Shown one piece after another: positions 1 through 9,109 of a stretch of DNA of 55,984 nt (its first letter is position 1; each line of letters begins with the position of its first letter). A program made the translations under genes and the position numbers. Origin of the DNA: Candidatus Cloacimonadota bacterium (lineage in GTDB: Bacteria; Muiribacteriota; UBA6191); contig NVVD01000010.1 in the NCBI GenBank assembly GCA_002402105.1, positions 53,230 to 109,213 of the forward strand, given 5' to 3'. The notes under the pieces are model-generated. The model was not told the DNA's origin and ran no database searches. It was given only the letters and a program-made list of their open reading frames with translations.

Positions 1-131
1 TTTAATATTATAGAATTTTTATTAAAGAGGTGCTCTTGGCCTAAAAAATCTTCTAAAACTTGCGGCTTTAATTTTTCGGGAAGGGGCTTTGGTGCATTAT
101 TTTTTGATTCAAATAGACTTTTTTGGCGCAT
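1..131 (-). CDS. rarA: RarA/MgsA-type replication-associated recombination ATPase, N-terminal part only
   Basis: Only the first 43 codons lie in the window; the gene continues past position 1. The reading frame starts at the ATG at 131-129 and encodes a short N-terminus followed by PLPEKLKPQVLEDFLGQEHL. This matches the region before Walker A in RarA/MgsA clamp-loader-like AAA+ proteins (family pattern PLAxRxRPxxLDEfiGQeHL). The family acts on stalled replication forks. No good ribosome binding site precedes this ATG, but a small ORF with a strong one ends 7 bases upstream, so translation may be coupled. The ATPase motifs are outside the window, so another AAA+ clamp-loader relative such as DnaX or RuvB cannot be fully excluded. 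Confidence 0.72.
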   Translation of the reverse strand, partial: MRQKSLFESKNNAPKPLPEKLKPQVLEDFLGQEHLFNKNSIIL

Positions 132-138
132 AAGAAAA

Positions 139-303
139 TTAAGCTGTGAGATTAATAGTGCTACCTAAAGGGTTTATAGATATTCTAACAGGATAGGGGG
201 GTGTTTCTTTGGGTGCTTTTTTTTTCTTTTTTAAAAAAAGCTTTTTAGGAGTGGTAGGTTTATCTTGTAAAAATTTATTTAAACTTTGTGAAAACTGTAA
301 CAT
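139..303 (-). CDS. Small basic 54-residue ORF upstream of rarA
   Basis: A 54-codon frame starts at the ATG at 303-301, 5 bases after a strong ribosome binding site (AAGGAAAGGAG on the minus strand). It begins MLQFSQSLNKFLQDK, has a run of lysines in the middle, and ends at the TAA at 141-139, only 7 bases before the rarA start. I recognise no family. It could be a real small protein, a leader peptide coupled to rarA, or the true 5' end of rarA displaced by an error in its homopolymer run (nine A in the coding sense). The ribosome binding site is the main support; conservation cannot be judged here. Confidence 0.45.
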   Translation of the reverse strand: MLQFSQSLNKFLQDKPTTPKKLFLKKKKKAPKETPPYPVRISINPLGSTINLTA

Positions 304-381
304 TATTATCTCCTTTCCTTATGTGTCGACAAAATATAGCAAAAACTTATGTATTTTGTATGATTTTGTTCAAAATAGTTT

Positions 382-397
382 AAAATCGAACGATTTT
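382..397. promoter_or_regulatory. Perfect 7-bp inverted repeat between divergent genes
   Basis: AAAATCG and CGATTTT are separated by AA in the 200-base gap between the minus-strand rarA unit and the plus-strand HEAT-PilT gene. Its position and symmetry fit an operator for a dimeric regulator. It is not a full LexA box of the GAAC-N4-GTTC type. No regulator is assigned. Confidence 0.25.
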
Positions 398-504
398 TTT
401 AAAAAGATAGTTAATTGGGGATGTTTTTACTTTAAGTGAATGGAGAGATGTTTTAGTATATAACTCCAAAGACTAATAGTTTAATAAAACTAAAGGAAAA
501 TTGC

Positions 505-3339
505 ATGAATATCAATGAATGCTTATCTAATCTAGCATCAGCAAACTTAACTCAAGCATTAGACTCTATTATTTTTATAGATGATTACTTTAAAGAAAAT
601 GATGATGTTGATGAAAAACATGTTCATAGTTTGATTCAATGTTTAGGGCATCGTATTTGGTGTGTACGTTCAAAATTATTTAATTTATTTCGGGATCATC
701 AAGATAAGTTTTATCCATATTTATCTGATTATTTATCAGATGAAAATGTAGATATACAGTTTTGGGCGATTCAAATTTATTGCACTGTAAGCAAAGAATA
801 TTATGATTATGCTCAAAATGAAAATGAAAATCAAAAAAGTAAAAAATATTTAAAATTTGTTGATCGTAATGTAAAAAGACTTATTGCAGTTTATCCCGAT
901 ATTACAGAAGCAAATCAATTGATTATTCTATCTGGTTTGTCAAAAATTAAATATACTAAGCTAATTTCTTTTTTTGCAGAACAGTTAAAGTCTAGTACAT
1001 GGATTATTAGAAATGAAAGTGCTAAGGGGCTAATAGAAATAGGTAGTGCTTCTGTACCTTCGATGAAAAAATTAATTTTAGAGGGTTCAAAAGATCAATG
1101 CTATTGGGCTTTTAGAGTGCTTGGTACATTGCTTGGTGAAAAGTCTTTAGATCCATTCTATAGGGTAATTCAATCTAGTGATTATTCTGATGAAGTGAGA
1201 GTTTATGCACTAGCTGGAGTAAAACAAATTGGTGGAGAAGGGATAATACCTTATTTAATTAGATGCTTATCGTCTGATTTATGGGTTATTAGGGCGCAAG
1301 CATCTGAAACTTTAATCGGGTTTCAAGGTAGCGTTACTGATAATTTACTATTGTGTTTAAGTTCAAAAGACCAAAATGTTAGATACTGGGCACTAAAGAC
1401 TCTGTCAGAGGTTGTTTCAGAAGAAGATATTTCAAAAATAGAGCCTTTTGTATCTCAAAAAGATCAAGAACTTCGTTTTTATACAATAACTGCCTTAAAA
1501 AAAATTGCATCTCATAGAGCTGTAGAAGTGATTGCTAGTTGTTTTAATGATGATGCTTGGTTGATTAGAAAGCATGCGGCAGATTGTTTAACTGAAATTG
1601 GTGAAGCATCAGTTCGCCCTTTAATGAACTTATTGAAGCAATCACAAGATAATGATGAGACAATTTTTTGGACAATACAGGTCTTGAGTTCATTAAAAAC
1701 AGAAACGGTAATACCTGCTTTGGTTCAATTTCTTTCATCTGAAAACAAAAACTTTAGATTATATGCCGTAAGAGGAATCGGTCAAATTCCAACAGAAAGT
1801 GCTATGCATCAGATGATGAAAGTATTTAGTAATAATTTATGGGTTGTAAGGCAAGAAGCATATCGTGTTTTACAAAGATTAAATCAAGCTAAAGTGTATA
1901 AAGTAGCTTTGTCTTATATAAATCATGAAGAAGACTCTATTCATTTTTGGTGTTCTAAGTTAATAAAAGAATCAGTATTTATTGGTGCAGTTGCTTTGAG
2001 TGAAGAGTTTGAACAGTTAAGTTTTTCTGAAGTTAATAAAATGTGTGTTTCTTTAGATGATTTACAAGAGCGTTATTTAGCAGAATTTTTAATGAGTCCA
2101 ACAGCAAGTATTACTTCACTCTTAAAATTAGTTTCTGATCCATTTAAGCTAAAAGAAGGTTCAAAAGCGGCTATTCATACAGCAGTATCTTCAAATGTTG
2201 CTCAAAGTCATGTGGCCGTACAAACTGAAGTAGTAAGTTCTTCAAATATAAATTTGTTTCATTTTGACGATAATAATTATGAAAAATATAAGTTCAAATT
2301 AGATGCTATTTTAGATAAGATGGTTTTATTGGGTGGATCAGATTTACATATAAAAGTCGGGCAATCCCCGATGGTAAGAGTAAATGGAAAAATACAGTCG
2401 ACAAATCTACCAGATTTAAGCGCAAATCAAATAAAGGATTTATTTCGTAACTCTTTTAGTGTTTTTCACCAAAAAAAGTTTTGCGATGACTTACAATTAG
2501 ATTGCTCATATACAACAAAGGGTTTAGATAGATTTAGAGTTAACTTATATTATACTCACCTTGGCATTGAAGCTGCTTTTCGTCATGTAAAGTCACAAAT
2601 ACCTACTTTTCAAGATTTAGGTTTACCATATGAAATATTTGAAAACTTAAGCTCTTATGAGAGCGGTTTGGTTTTAATCACTGGTGTTACAGGTTCTGGT
2701 AAAACTTCTAGTTTAGCAAGTATTATAGGTGCAATAAATCAAAGAGAGCAAAAACATATTATAACGATTGAAGACCCTGTTGAATTTATTCATAAAAGTA
2801 AAAAATGTATAATTTCTCACCGTGAGCTAGGAGAGCACGTTAACTCTTTTGTAGATGGTATTAGAGGATGTTTAAGAGAAGATCCTGATATTGTATTAGT
2901 TGGAGAAATGAGAGATACAGAAACTGTTAAAGCTGTATTAAAATTAGCAGGAACAGGACATATGGTTTATTCAACTTTTCATACTTCTTCTGCTCCTCAA
3001 ACGATTGAACAGTTGATTCAATACTTTCCACCAGATGAAAGACAAAATATTTGCGCTCAATTAACTTTTTGTTTAAAAGCAGTAGTATCTCAAATATTAG
3101 TAGAAGATGCTCAAGCCCTATCGAGAGTACCTGTATTAGAAATTATGACGGGTAATAATGCAGTAAAAAATATGATTCGTGAAGGTAAAACCGAGCAACT
3201 TTACTCTGTTATGCAAACTTCAAGTGGTGATGGTATGATTACAAGAGACAAATATTTGAAACAACTTTATCAACAAAGAAAGATATCAAGAGAAATATAT
3301 GAACTCCATTTACAGGATAAGACCCAAGCGTATAATTGA
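505..3339 (+). CDS. HEAT-repeat protein fused to a PilT-type type IV pilus ATPase
   Basis: This 944-residue protein has two parts. Residues about 1-560 are helical HEAT/PBS-lyase-like repeats; units such as WVIRAQASETLIGF, WLIRKHAADCLTEIG and WVVRQEAYRVLQRL recur about every 60 residues or less. Residues about 590-944 form a complete PilT/PilU retraction-type ATPase: GGSDLHIKVGQSPMVRVNG, Walker A GVTGSGKTS at 727-735, GEMRD of the Walker B region at 800-804, the STFHT His box at 823-827, and QLIQYFPPDERQ. Free PilT is about 350 residues, so the HEAT part is a large extra N-terminal module. PilT ATPases drive pilus retraction from the cytoplasmic face; the HEAT array probably mediates docking (inference). 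Start: AAAGGA lies 7 bases upstream. Its stop lies inside the next gene's 5' end. The secretin/PilMNO operon is about 20 kb away. Confidence 0.9.
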   Translation: MNINECLSNLASANLTQALDSIIFIDDYFKENDDVDEKHVHSLIQCLGHRIWCVRSKLFNLFRDHQDKFYPYLSDYLSDENVDIQFWAIQIYCTVSKEYYDYAQNENENQKSKKYLKFVDRNVKRLIAVYPDITEANQLIILSGLSKIKYTKLISFFAEQLKSSTWIIRNESAKGLIEIGSASVPSMKKLILEGSKDQCYWAFRVLGTLLGEKSLDPFYRVIQSSDYSDEVRVYALAGVKQIGGEGIIPYLIRCLSSDLWVIRAQASETLIGFQGSVTDNLLLCLSSKDQNVRYWALKTLSEVVSEEDISKIEPFVSQKDQELRFYTITALKKIASHRAVEVIASCFNDDAWLIRKHAADCLTEIGEASVRPLMNLLKQSQDNDETIFWTIQVLSSLKTETVIPALVQFLSSENKNFRLYAVRGIGQIPTESAMHQMMKVFSNNLWVVRQEAYRVLQRLNQAKVYKVALSYINHEEDSIHFWCSKLIKESVFIGAVALSEEFEQLSFSEVNKMCVSLDDLQERYLAEFLMSPTASITSLLKLVSDPFKLKEGSKAAIHTAVSSNVAQSHVAVQTEVVSSSNINLFHFDDNNYEKYKFKLDAILDKMVLLGGSDLHIKVGQSPMVRVNGKIQSTNLPDLSANQIKDLFRNSFSVFHQKKFCDDLQLDCSYTTKGLDRFRVNLYYTHLGIEAAFRHVKSQIPTFQDLGLPYEIFENLSSYESGLVLITGVTGSGKTSSLASIIGAINQREQKHIITIEDPVEFIHKSKKCIISHRELGEHVNSFVDGIRGCLREDPDIVLVGEMRDTETVKAVLKLAGTGHMVYSTFHTSSAPQTIEQLIQYFPPDERQNICAQLTFCLKAVVSQILVEDAQALSRVPVLEIMTGNNAVKNMIREGKTEQLYSVMQTSSGDGMITRDKYLKQLYQQRKISREIYELHLQDKTQAYN

Positions 3340-4324
3340 TAAAGTTGAAAAAAGTAAGCTTGTTGAGTGGGATGAAGCTGAATTTGCTCAAACAAAAAAG
3401 CCCTTATTAAACTTTGATGGTAAGTTTGAATATTTATATGAATATGAACAAAAAATAAGAGTAGATCATTTTTTAAGTTCTATTACATTTACTGTTTCAA
3501 GAACATTTTGGGCTAAGGCAATTGGTCTTGGAAAAGTATTGATTAATAAAAAAAGCATCTGTAAAAACTATCTTTTAAGAGAGGGTGATTTAATTACTTT
3601 TGATTATTTTGATATTTGGTTTCATTTAAAGGGTGAAATTCTAAAGAGAAAAGTTCCATATCAAATTATTTTTGAGAATAATGACTATATGATAGTGCAT
3701 AAGAGCTCGGGGTTTTTGGTACATCGAGTTGGTTTTTTAGATTACTCAATTGTTTCTCAAATTGAATATGATAAACAACAAACCTTATATGTTGTACATC
3801 GTATAGATAAATATACTTCAGGCTTATTATTTATAGCTAAAACAAAAAGCTCATGTACTGTTTTACAAAAAATGATAAAAGAACACAGTGTGCAAAAATA
3901 TTATTTAATTTGTACTAAAAATAAACTAGAAAAAAGCTCAGGTTTGATGACTCAGCCTATTGGTGTAGGTATCGCTAGAGTTCATCAAAAGCATCAAAAA
4001 GTAGATTATATTAATGGTTTACATGCTAAAACTCGTTATAGATATGTTGGACAAACACGAGGAAATTACTTTTATTTAGCACGTATATTTACTGGTAGAC
4101 AACATCAAATAAGGGTACATTTTCAATATAATGGAGCTCATATTTTAAATGATGAGTTATACTCCTATGAAGATTATTCTCATATAAAGCCAATGCATGA
4201 TTTTAACGAAAATAATTTAGGTTTACATGCTTTTCGTTTGAGGTTTTGTTGTCCATTTGAAAAAAGAATAATGCAATTTACGTCTTACCCTGAGCGTAAT
4301 CCATTTTATTTTAAAAAAAGATGA
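3299..4324 (+). CDS. RluA-family RNA pseudouridine synthase
   Basis: The 341-residue product has an S4-like RNA-binding region at about 50-105 (RVDHFLSS...LINKKSI...LREGDLI) and an RluA-type catalytic domain. The catalytic motif is HRIDKYTSG with the nucleophile Asp170; a second family motif, RQHQIRVHFQYNGAHILND, follows near the C-terminus. These enzymes convert uridine to pseudouridine in rRNA or tRNA; the exact site cannot be predicted. The ATG at 3299 overlaps the upstream gene by 41 bases with only a weak AGAG-like ribosome site, so initiation may be a little further downstream. It is cotranscribed with the HEAT-PilT gene and followed after 4 bases by a TPR glycosyltransferase. Confidence 0.88.
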   Translation: MNSIYRIRPKRIIDKVEKSKLVEWDEAEFAQTKKPLLNFDGKFEYLYEYEQKIRVDHFLSSITFTVSRTFWAKAIGLGKVLINKKSICKNYLLREGDLITFDYFDIWFHLKGEILKRKVPYQIIFENNDYMIVHKSSGFLVHRVGFLDYSIVSQIEYDKQQTLYVVHRIDKYTSGLLFIAKTKSSCTVLQKMIKEHSVQKYYLICTKNKLEKSSGLMTQPIGVGIARVHQKHQKVDYINGLHAKTRYRYVGQTRGNYFYLARIFTGRQHQIRVHFQYNGAHILNDELYSYEDYSHIKPMHDFNENNLGLHAFRLRFCCPFEKRIMQFTSYPERNPFYFKKR

Positions 4325-4328
4325 TTTT

Positions 4329-6377
4329 ATGTTACAAAAAGCTTTAAATTTACATCAATCAGGTCAATTAGATGAAGCCTTACTTTTATATAATAAAGTA
4401 TTGAAAAAAGATAAAAATAATGGTGATGCTTTAAATTTAAAGGGTATTTTATTGGCTTCTAGTGGCAAATTAGAAGAAGCTAAAAAAACTTTTGAAAGGG
4501 CTGTAAAGTTATATCCAAAAAATATAGACTTTAAATATAGTTTACAAAACTTGTATAGGGACTCTGGAGATTTAAGTTTATCTAAAAACTTGTTAGTAGA
4601 GATTTTGAAATTAGATAAAAATCATTTATCTAGTTTAAAAGCACTGGCTTCTTTGTATTATAATCAAAAAAAATATTTAGAAGCAAAGTTTTACTATAGT
4701 CATTATAATGAATTAAACTCACTAGATTTTGAATCTGTATATTGTTTGGCTCATTGTTTTTATCTTGAAAAAAAATATTTAAAGGCCATAAGTCTTTTTC
4801 AGAAATGTCTTTTGCTAGATTCAGCAAATACTTTGTCTGTTTTGATGATTGGAGTATCATATTTAAAACTTAAAAAATATGATATTGCAGTTCAGTTTTT
4901 TGATATGATTTTAGAGCTAGACCCTGAAAATAAGGATAGTTTATACTTTAAATCAACTTCTTTATTTAGTGGGGATAAATTTCAAGAAGCTTATGAAATA
5001 ATATCTTTTTTATTTAAAAAAGACCCAAACTTTAAATCAACACTTTCAAAATATATAAATTATTCAAAAGCCTGTTTATTAGAGTATCCTCAAAGTTTAG
5101 AAAAAAAGTTAAACAAGACTATATTTGATGCTGGAGATATAGAAGAATGCATAGAAGAGCCTTATGAAACTCTTAGACGTACTGATAACTTGGAACTCAA
5201 TTTAAAGTGTGCCAAGCAGTTTGTATCATTAATAGAGTCAAAGGTAAAAACTTCAAAGTTTAAATATATTCATAAGCAAAAGATTAAGGTAGCTTATCTT
5301 TCTGGCGACTTTCATGAACATCCAGTTGGTATATCTATAGAGGGGGTTTTAAAAAATCACTCCGATAAAGAAATTGAATTTTGTATGATATCTTTAAAGT
5401 CTTGTACGGGTTCTGAAATGTCAAAACGTATTAGAAGTACTAATATTAAGTTTTATGATTGTAGTAAGCTATCAAAGCTTGAATTAGTTGAGAAAGTAAA
5501 ATCTTTAAATCTTTCAATTTTAGTTGATTTAATAGGTCATTACAATGATGTATGTATTGATTTACATCTTAATAGAGTAGCTGCTTTACAGGTATGGTAT
5601 TTAGGATATGCAGGAACTTCAGGATGTAAGGCTATAGATTATTTAATTTCAGATAAAATTTGTATTCCTCAAGAAAGTAAAAAGTTCTATACAGAAAAAA
5701 TCTTTTATTTAGATCAAATTTATCATTCGTATACTCCTATTAATGACTTAAAAAAAGTGAAAGTAGGGCCACTTAACTGTTTAGAAAACGGAACATTTAC
5801 TTTGGGGCTATTTACTAATTCAACAAAAATTTCAATAGGCTTATTAGATAGTATTTGTAAACTTTTATTGAATTTACCTCAAGCAATATTAGTTGTAAAT
5901 TCAATAAATAAATTTGCATTAAATAATTTACTTAAAAAACTAGAAAGTAAAGGGATTAACAAATCAAGATGTATAGTTTTCCCTTTTTTAGAAGAAAGAA
6001 GCGTGTATTTAAAAAAAATTACATGCATAGATTTACTTTTAGATACAGAAGTCCATAATGCTCACTCTACTCTTTTAGACTTTTTATATATGGGAATACC
6101 TGCTATAGGGTTAAGGGGAAATCAGTTTTCAGCAAGAGTTTCAGCAAGTTTTTTAGAGAATATTGGATTATCAGAACTTGTCGCAGACTCTTTTTTAGAA
6201 TACTATGAAATTATTAGTGACTTATATTTTAATAAAGATAAGTATATTGTATTGAGGCAAAAACTATCAAATAATTTAAAAACAACAACTATGTTTGATC
6301 CAAAGAAGAAAGCTAAAGATCTTGAATCAGCTTATAAAACAATGTGGAAAAAATATTTAGAATCAAGAAAATCTTAG
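4329..6377 (+). CDS. TPR-repeat GT41 (OGT/SPINDLY-type) glycosyltransferase
   Basis: The 682-residue protein starts with about seven TPR units (residues 1-250, for example ALNLKGILLASSGKLEEA). From about residue 318 comes a GT41 catalytic region: KIKVAYLSGDFHEHPVGIS, LVDLIGHYND, ALQVWYLGYAGTSG, LFTNSTKIS, and LDTEVHNAHSTLLDFLYMG followed by FSARVSASFLENIGL. GT41 enzymes move a sugar from a nucleotide sugar to Ser/Thr of proteins; TPRs choose the substrate. The usual GHTTT segment is replaced by NAHST, so donor use may differ. The protein is likely cytoplasmic, as no signal peptide is seen. It follows the pseudouridine synthase gene after 4 bases, and its stop overlaps the stop of the convergent FkbM gene. 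Confidence 0.88.
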   Translation: MLQKALNLHQSGQLDEALLLYNKVLKKDKNNGDALNLKGILLASSGKLEEAKKTFERAVKLYPKNIDFKYSLQNLYRDSGDLSLSKNLLVEILKLDKNHLSSLKALASLYYNQKKYLEAKFYYSHYNELNSLDFESVYCLAHCFYLEKKYLKAISLFQKCLLLDSANTLSVLMIGVSYLKLKKYDIAVQFFDMILELDPENKDSLYFKSTSLFSGDKFQEAYEIISFLFKKDPNFKSTLSKYINYSKACLLEYPQSLEKKLNKTIFDAGDIEECIEEPYETLRRTDNLELNLKCAKQFVSLIESKVKTSKFKYIHKQKIKVAYLSGDFHEHPVGISIEGVLKNHSDKEIEFCMISLKSCTGSEMSKRIRSTNIKFYDCSKLSKLELVEKVKSLNLSILVDLIGHYNDVCIDLHLNRVAALQVWYLGYAGTSGCKAIDYLISDKICIPQESKKFYTEKIFYLDQIYHSYTPINDLKKVKVGPLNCLENGTFTLGLFTNSTKISIGLLDSICKLLLNLPQAILVVNSINKFALNNLLKKLESKGINKSRCIVFPFLEERSVYLKKITCIDLLLDTEVHNAHSTLLDFLYMGIPAIGLRGNQFSARVSASFLENIGLSELVADSFLEYYEIISDLYFNKDKYIVLRQKLSNNLKTTTMFDPKKKAKDLESAYKTMWKKYLESRKS

Positions 6378-7828
6378 TCCAAAACTTTTCTCCATAAATG
6401 GTTATTTAGATTATTTTTAAGGTTTTCTTTTAACTTTTGTAATTTAGGGTTTTTTCTACCAAAATTGCAAAGAATATTTTTTCTTAAAATAATTGCCTTT
6501 TCATTTTGAAAGCTAATTAGTTTACTTGTTCTAATAAAACTAGCATCTCCTTCAAAAATACTAGAGTAACCACTATGTGTTTCTTGGATATATACAAGTT
6601 GCTCTTCAAGCCATTTAGCATTAATTTCTGTTAAATTTTCATACTGTTTATCTAAAGAGAGAAATATACTTTCAACATTTAATATTTGTTTGTCTTCTAT
6701 TTGTTTTAGGAAGTATTGAGATAACTCAAGAGCTAAATTAATATCTCTATATTCGATAGCAACTCTAATTAATGATAGAGTTGGGGCAATAGAAGGTGAT
6801 TCGCTAGCAATTGATTTTAGGTCTTCATATGACTGTTTTAAATATAAGTGGCGAAAATTATGATTAATCTCACTATTTTGCGAAGCAATAAACATATTTA
6901 GGGCATTCCAGTATTTTGGAAGTGTAACTTTGGTATGTTCCATTATATTTGTATTAAATCCTAATAGTTGGTAGCTTTTCTTTTTAAGAAAAAAGTCATT
7001 TAGATAATTTGAATCTAATTTTTGAAAATCGATGAAATCAATGACTAAATTATCAGACTTTAGTTGAGAGATTAGACCTTTTGGGACAGCAAAAACATTT
7101 AAAAGAAGTGGATCAATTTTTTCTTGATTAAATTTTTTAAGCTTATTTAGTAAATAATCAAGCTCAAAAATTTGATAGTTTAGGCTTTTGAATAGGTCAA
7201 TAAGTTTAAAGTTATAATCGGCACCGTGCCTTATCTCAAACATGACAATAGGACTTTCATTTTCAAAAAAGATTTTAGCACCTTTTAAAACCTTTTCTTC
7301 ATGGCCTTCTGCATCAAGTTTAATAAAATGACAGCCTTTTAAATCATATTGTTTATATAAGTTATCTAAGCTATCAAGTTGGATTTTTTCAAATTGCCCT
7401 TGTAGTTGTGTTTCATAAACAACTTCGTTTAGTTCAGAGCTTTCTTGAATAGATAAAAAGGCCTCTGACTTTGTATCAGATAGTCCAATTTGTAGGGGGG
7501 TGATATTATTGAAGTTATTTTCTTTAATACTTTGTTTAAAACAAGTCATAGTATTAAGACAAGGTTCAATAGAAAATATTTTAGAGTTACCTTTATCTAA
7601 ATTAGCCATAAATAAACTATAAAAACCGTAGTTAGCCCCAATATCAACGGCTTTAAAGTTATCTGGTAAGATATCATTTAATATGTTTTTATCATTTTCA
7701 AACCATGTTTCTTGCTCTAAATAGGTAAATGTTGATATTTCTGTTATGTCGTTTGGTACAGTAATAGAGAAACCATCAGATAGATTGATAGATAGATTTT
7801 TTTGATTTGGAATGAACGGAATAGACAT
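6374..7828 (-). CDS. FkbM-family SAM-dependent methyltransferase with a long C-terminal extension
   Basis: I use the ATG at 7828 (MSIPFIPNQ) rather than the longest frame to 7912, because the longer version would overlap the divergent queA start; AAGG lies just upstream. The 484-residue product has a SAM-binding motif VDIGANYGFYSL at about 61-72, FSIEP shortly after, and the FkbM signature FIKLDAEGHEEKVLKGA near 170. FkbM proteins O-methylate sugars or other small groups. Residues from about 260 on are outside the usual FkbM domain and I do not recognise them. It converges on the GT41 gene with a 4-base overlap of the stops, so it might modify glycans made by that enzyme (inference). Confidence 0.82.
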   Translation of the reverse strand: MSIPFIPNQKNLSINLSDGFSITVPNDITEISTFTYLEQETWFENDKNILNDILPDNFKAVDIGANYGFYSLFMANLDKGNSKIFSIEPCLNTMTCFKQSIKENNFNNITPLQIGLSDTKSEAFLSIQESSELNEVVYETQLQGQFEKIQLDSLDNLYKQYDLKGCHFIKLDAEGHEEKVLKGAKIFFENESPIVMFEIRHGADYNFKLIDLFKSLNYQIFELDYLLNKLKKFNQEKIDPLLLNVFAVPKGLISQLKSDNLVIDFIDFQKLDSNYLNDFFLKKKSYQLLGFNTNIMEHTKVTLPKYWNALNMFIASQNSEINHNFRHLYLKQSYEDLKSIASESPSIAPTLSLIRVAIEYRDINLALELSQYFLKQIEDKQILNVESIFLSLDKQYENLTEINAKWLEEQLVYIQETHSGYSSIFEGDASFIRTSKLISFQNEKAIILRKNILCNFGRKNPKLQKLKENLKNNLNNHLWRKVLD

Positions 7829-7903
7829 TATTAGCCTTAAATGTAAAAATAGTGTAGTTTCAATTATACTACCATGACAAAATTTTAAGAGAAAGTATTT
7901 AAA

Positions 7904-8947
7904 ATGAATCAATTTTTACTATCAAATTATAGCTTTGATTTACCCAAGGAGCTTTTAGCTCATGAACCTCCAAAAAATAGAGTAGAGGCAAAGTTATTAA
8001 ACTTTTCAAAATCTAAAATTGAACATCAAAGTTTTAGTGATATTATTAATATTTTTGATGAGCCTTGTTTATTTGTTAGAAATAATACAAGAGTAAGAAA
8101 AGCAAAAATTTGTGGTTATAAAGATACGGGCGGAAAAGTTGATGGTTTATTTTATAAAAATCACGCTCAAAATATCTGGGAAGGTTTATTTAAGAAAACA
8201 AAAAGACTAAAAGTAGGTGATATAGTTACTTTTCCAAATGAGGTTAAAACTACGATTGTAGATAAGTTAGATGGCGGAGTTTTACATATTCAATTTGAAG
8301 AAAACTTTGATGTAGAGCTTTATCTTGAAGAAATTGGAGAAACTCCTTTACCTCCTTATATAAAAGATTATGAGGGAGACTTTGAGAGGTATCAAACAGT
8401 ATATTCTGATAAAATTGGAGCAGCTGCTGCACCTACTGCTGGTTTACATTTTGATCAAAATTTAATTGATAAAATGATACAAAAAGGTTTTGACTTTTGT
8501 GATGTAACTTTACATGTTGGGCCTGGTACTTTTAAACCCATTGATACAGAAGATATAAGAGACTTTAAGATTCATAGTGAGTTTATAGAGATCGATCAAA
8601 ATGCTATTGATAAAATAAAAAGTGCAAAAAATAAAGGTATTAAAATTGTAGCAGTTGGTACAACAAGTTTAAGAGCGATTGAGTCCGTTTTTTTACAAAA
8701 TAAATTAACAAAGCCATTTGTAGGTTGGACTGATATTTATCTTTATCCTGGTGCTAAAGTAGAATCTATTGATTACTTGTTAACAAACTATCATTTATCT
8801 GGTACATCTTTACTTGTATTGGTTGCTAGTTTAATAGGTTATGAATCTTTAATGAACATTTACCAAGAAGCAATTTTGAAAAAATATAGGTTTTTTAGTT
8901 TTGGTGATTGTATGATTGTGCCCAATTTATCAAAAAAATTAGAGTGA
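7904..8947 (+). CDS. queA: S-adenosylmethionine:tRNA ribosyltransferase-isomerase QueA
   Basis: The enzyme transfers and rearranges the ribosyl part of SAM onto preQ1 in the tRNA wobble position, giving epoxyqueuosine. The 347-residue length is normal. Family landmarks are YSFDLPKELLAHEPPKNR at the N-terminus, VRNNTRVRKAKI, AAAAPTAGLHF at 173-183, DVTLHVGPGTFKPI, and VAVGTTSLRAIES. AAGAGAAAG before the ATG is a plausible ribosome site. No preQ1 riboswitch fits in the short gap to the divergent FkbM gene. No other queuosine gene is present in the window. Confidence 0.96.
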   Translation: MNQFLLSNYSFDLPKELLAHEPPKNRVEAKLLNFSKSKIEHQSFSDIINIFDEPCLFVRNNTRVRKAKICGYKDTGGKVDGLFYKNHAQNIWEGLFKKTKRLKVGDIVTFPNEVKTTIVDKLDGGVLHIQFEENFDVELYLEEIGETPLPPYIKDYEGDFERYQTVYSDKIGAAAAPTAGLHFDQNLIDKMIQKGFDFCDVTLHVGPGTFKPIDTEDIRDFKIHSEFIEIDQNAIDKIKSAKNKGIKIVAVGTTSLRAIESVFLQNKLTKPFVGWTDIYLYPGAKVESIDYLLTNYHLSGTSLLVLVASLIGYESLMNIYQEAILKKYRFFSFGDCMIVPNLSKKLE

Positions 8948-8950
8948 TAT

Positions 8951-8984
8951 AAACAAAAATTTTAAATAACTTTTCTTTTTGTTT
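8951..8984 (+). terminator. AT-rich hairpin after queA
   Basis: AAACAAAAA and TTTTTGTTT can pair over 9 bp around a 16-base loop just after the queA stop. The stem has only one G-C pair, so it is a weak terminator candidate. Confidence 0.3.
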
Positions 8985-9066
8985 TGGTTTAAATTGAAAA
9001 TAATTTATTCATAAATGAATTTATCAAGTTGATATTCTTTAAAGACGAAGTACATTTAACGAATGA

Positions 9067-9082
9067 TATAGTTTGAACTATA
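9067..9082. promoter_or_regulatory. Inverted repeat upstream of uppP
   Basis: TATAGTT and AACTATA are separated by TG, a perfect 7-bp inverted repeat 28 bases before the uppP start. A possible promoter lies just upstream (TTGATA at 9029, TACATT at 9051, spacing 16). It could be an operator or a leader hairpin. Confidence 0.25.
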
Positions 9083-9109
9083 TGGAGACTGGAATTTACT
9101 TGGATATTT

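Noticed and set aside
382..397. LexA/SOS box before rarA
   Set aside because: The repeat contains CGAAC but not the symmetric GTTCG half needed.
209..439. Plus-strand ORF of 76 codons with a poly-Phe start
   Set aside because: It has no ribosome site, is antisense to the small ORF before rarA, and owes its length to homopolymers.
7860..7904. preQ1 riboswitch before queA
   Set aside because: The gap is too short and no matching pseudoknot sequence is seen.
7829..7912. Longer N-terminus of the FkbM gene
   Set aside because: It would overlap the divergent queA start and has no ribosome site; the ATG at 7828 gives a normal start.
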